From Thermoanaerobacterales bacterium (GTDB lineage Bacteria; Bacillota; Thermosediminibacteria; Thermosediminibacterales; Tepidanaerobacteraceae): a DNA stretch of 7,560 nt. The translations under genes and the position numbers were made by a program. The notes beneath the pieces were generated by a model. It did not search any database, was not told where the DNA came from, and saw only the letters and a list, made by a program, of their open reading frames with translations. The DNA lies in assembly GCA_012839145.1 (NCBI GenBank), contig DUNY01000106.1, forward strand, positions 1 to 7,560, read 5' to 3'. The number at the start of each line of letters is the position of its first letter. Position 1 is the first letter of the stretch. Positions 7,040 through 7,560 of this stretch are shown here, one piece after another.

Positions 7040-7066
7040 ATTATACTCAATACAGAAACCTCTCAA
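7040..7066 (-). promoter_or_regulatory. Promoter of the ABC exporter operon
   Basis: On the minus strand TTGAGA (7066-7061, five of six matches) is followed by a 15-base spacer and a perfect TATAAT (7045-7040). The spacer is shorter than the usual 17, which often means a weak or activator-dependent promoter. The -10 lies inside the palindrome GTATAATATAC (7046-7036), which could serve as an operator. Transcription would start near 7033, leaving a leader of about 44 nt before the TTG at 6989. Confidence 0.55.
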
Positions 7067-7122
7067 CCATTGCTTTAAGCTATAACTCGAAACAGATTTT
7101 ATAAATCAGATTTAAGAGAACC

Positions 7123-7168
7123 AATTTGCCCCAATGGCTGTCTACGGCACTTACTGCCTTGGGCAATT
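7123..7168. repeat. Long imperfect hairpin downstream of recX
   Basis: On the minus strand AATTGCCCAAGGC pairs with GCCATTGGGGCAAATT: eight outer pairs with one unpaired A, then AA/TT and GGC/GCC separated by single-base bulges. The loop holds GCCGTAGACA, and an alternative small hairpin GGCA-GTAAG-TGCC can form. No T-run of note follows on either strand, so it is a poor terminator. It might be a processing signal, a small RNA fold, or the relic of a repeat element. Confidence 0.5.
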
Positions 7169-7245
7169 ATACTACTTCTAAATTTTTCTCTTCCATCCAA
7201 AATCATGCCTTAGGAAATATGACCGTTAATTTAAATAAATCGCCA

Positions 7246-7350
7246 TCAGTTATAAATGTCAGGTTCTGCTTGTAAATCACCACACCATCCAAACTTTTCA
7301 CTAAACATTCCCTCTTCTGGAAAGCCCCTTATGTTGTCTCTAATCTTCAT
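7246..7350 (-). CDS. Small ORF (34 residues) starting inside the recX 3' end; possibly a gene remnant
   Basis: ATG at 7350 lies in the last codons of recX in another frame, so the two overlap by 11 bases. It is preceded by GGAGG, 8 bases upstream, one of the best ribosome binding sites in the window. The product begins MKIRDNIRGFPEEGMFSEKF and ends AEPDIYN at a TGA (7248-7246). If one T is skipped near 7255, the frame continues as TDGDLFKLTVIFPKA to a TGA at 7205-7203. From memory, that ending resembles the last strand of ATP-binding proteins with a RecG-like C-terminal domain ('EPE ... DGD.FkVT'). So this is either a small translated gene or the frameshifted tail of a larger one lost by deletion. 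The product has no recognised function. Confidence 0.35.
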   Translation of the reverse strand: MKIRDNIRGFPEEGMFSEKFGWCGDLQAEPDIYN

Positions 7351-7560
7351 TTAAAATTCCTCCAACAGCCTTTCTAATCATGCTATAGGGGTAGCCCCTT
7401 CTCTGTAAAAAAGCTACGACTTTTCTCATCTTATCTATAGGTGCATCATTTCGGTAGGTAGTGTTTAGTTTCTTTTCGGCCAACTGTATACAAGCAGCAA
7501 GAGATTCTTCCTCGTCAAGAATTTCTTCTAATACGCTTTGGATGATTCCCTTTGATATGC
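7340..7560 (-). CDS. recX: Regulatory protein RecX, C-terminal part (N-terminus lies outside the window)
   Basis: The frame enters from the right edge and ends at TAG (7342-7340), giving 72 visible residues. They contain KGI near the entry, an acidic helix (SVLEEILDEEESL), AEKKLN at 28-32, and RKVVAFLQRRGYPYSMIRKAV at about 45-65. These are the repeated three-helix pattern of RecX, whose final repeat carries 'fLxrRGfxxdxIxxal'. RecX is a small cytoplasmic protein that binds RecA filaments and limits their activity in recombination and SOS induction. Whether recA is nearby cannot be seen. No clear terminator follows. Confidence 0.85.
   Translation of the reverse strand, partial: ISKGIIQSVLEEILDEEESLAACIQLAEKKLNTTYRNDAPIDKMRKVVAFLQRRGYPYSMIRKAVGGILNED

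Overview
The window is AT-rich, has AGGAG-type ribosome binding sites and compact genes, and encodes proteins typical of Gram-positive anaerobes: a lipobox-anchored PrsA-type foldase, a paired ABC exporter with one degenerate ATP site, a cysteine-rich FMN protein and the end of RecX. This points to a Firmicute, most likely a member of the Clostridia. The genus cannot be read from the sequence.

Layout from left to right: (1) 1-474, minus strand, the 5' part of a gene for an exported protein whose N-terminal region resembles the stretch preceding glycosidase-type domains in clostridial secreted proteins. It has its own extended -10 promoter. (2) About 590-650 bases without a convincing gene, holding a perfect 14-bp inverted repeat. 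(3) 1180-2094, plus strand, a PrsA-like peptidyl-prolyl isomerase lipoprotein with an ambiguous start codon, followed by a hairpin that fits a terminator. (4) 2229-2460, a convergent gap with a possible decayed minus-strand coding fragment. (5) 2461-3246, minus strand, an NADPH-dependent FMN reductase/iron-sulfur flavoprotein-like protein with a CX2CX2CX7C motif. (6) 3442-6989, minus strand, a two-gene operon for a heterodimeric ABC exporter, with promoter, TAATG coupling between the genes and a clear terminator. (7) 7035-7339, an intergenic stretch with a long imperfect hairpin and a small ORF whose start lies inside recX. (8) 7340-7560, minus strand, the 3' end of recX.

The two ABC subunits clearly work together. 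The first subunit has a degenerate nucleotide-binding domain (Gly to Ser in Walker A, Asp for the catalytic Glu, Gln for the switch His), and the second supplies the degenerate LSQGE signature, so one composite ATP site is predicted inactive and the other active. The remaining genes look like separate transcription units. I see no CRISPR array, tRNA, rRNA or intact mobile element. The less ordinary items are the small ORF at the recX 3' end, the inverted repeat at 712-746, the non-standard start of the prsA-like gene and the Isf-like cysteine motif.
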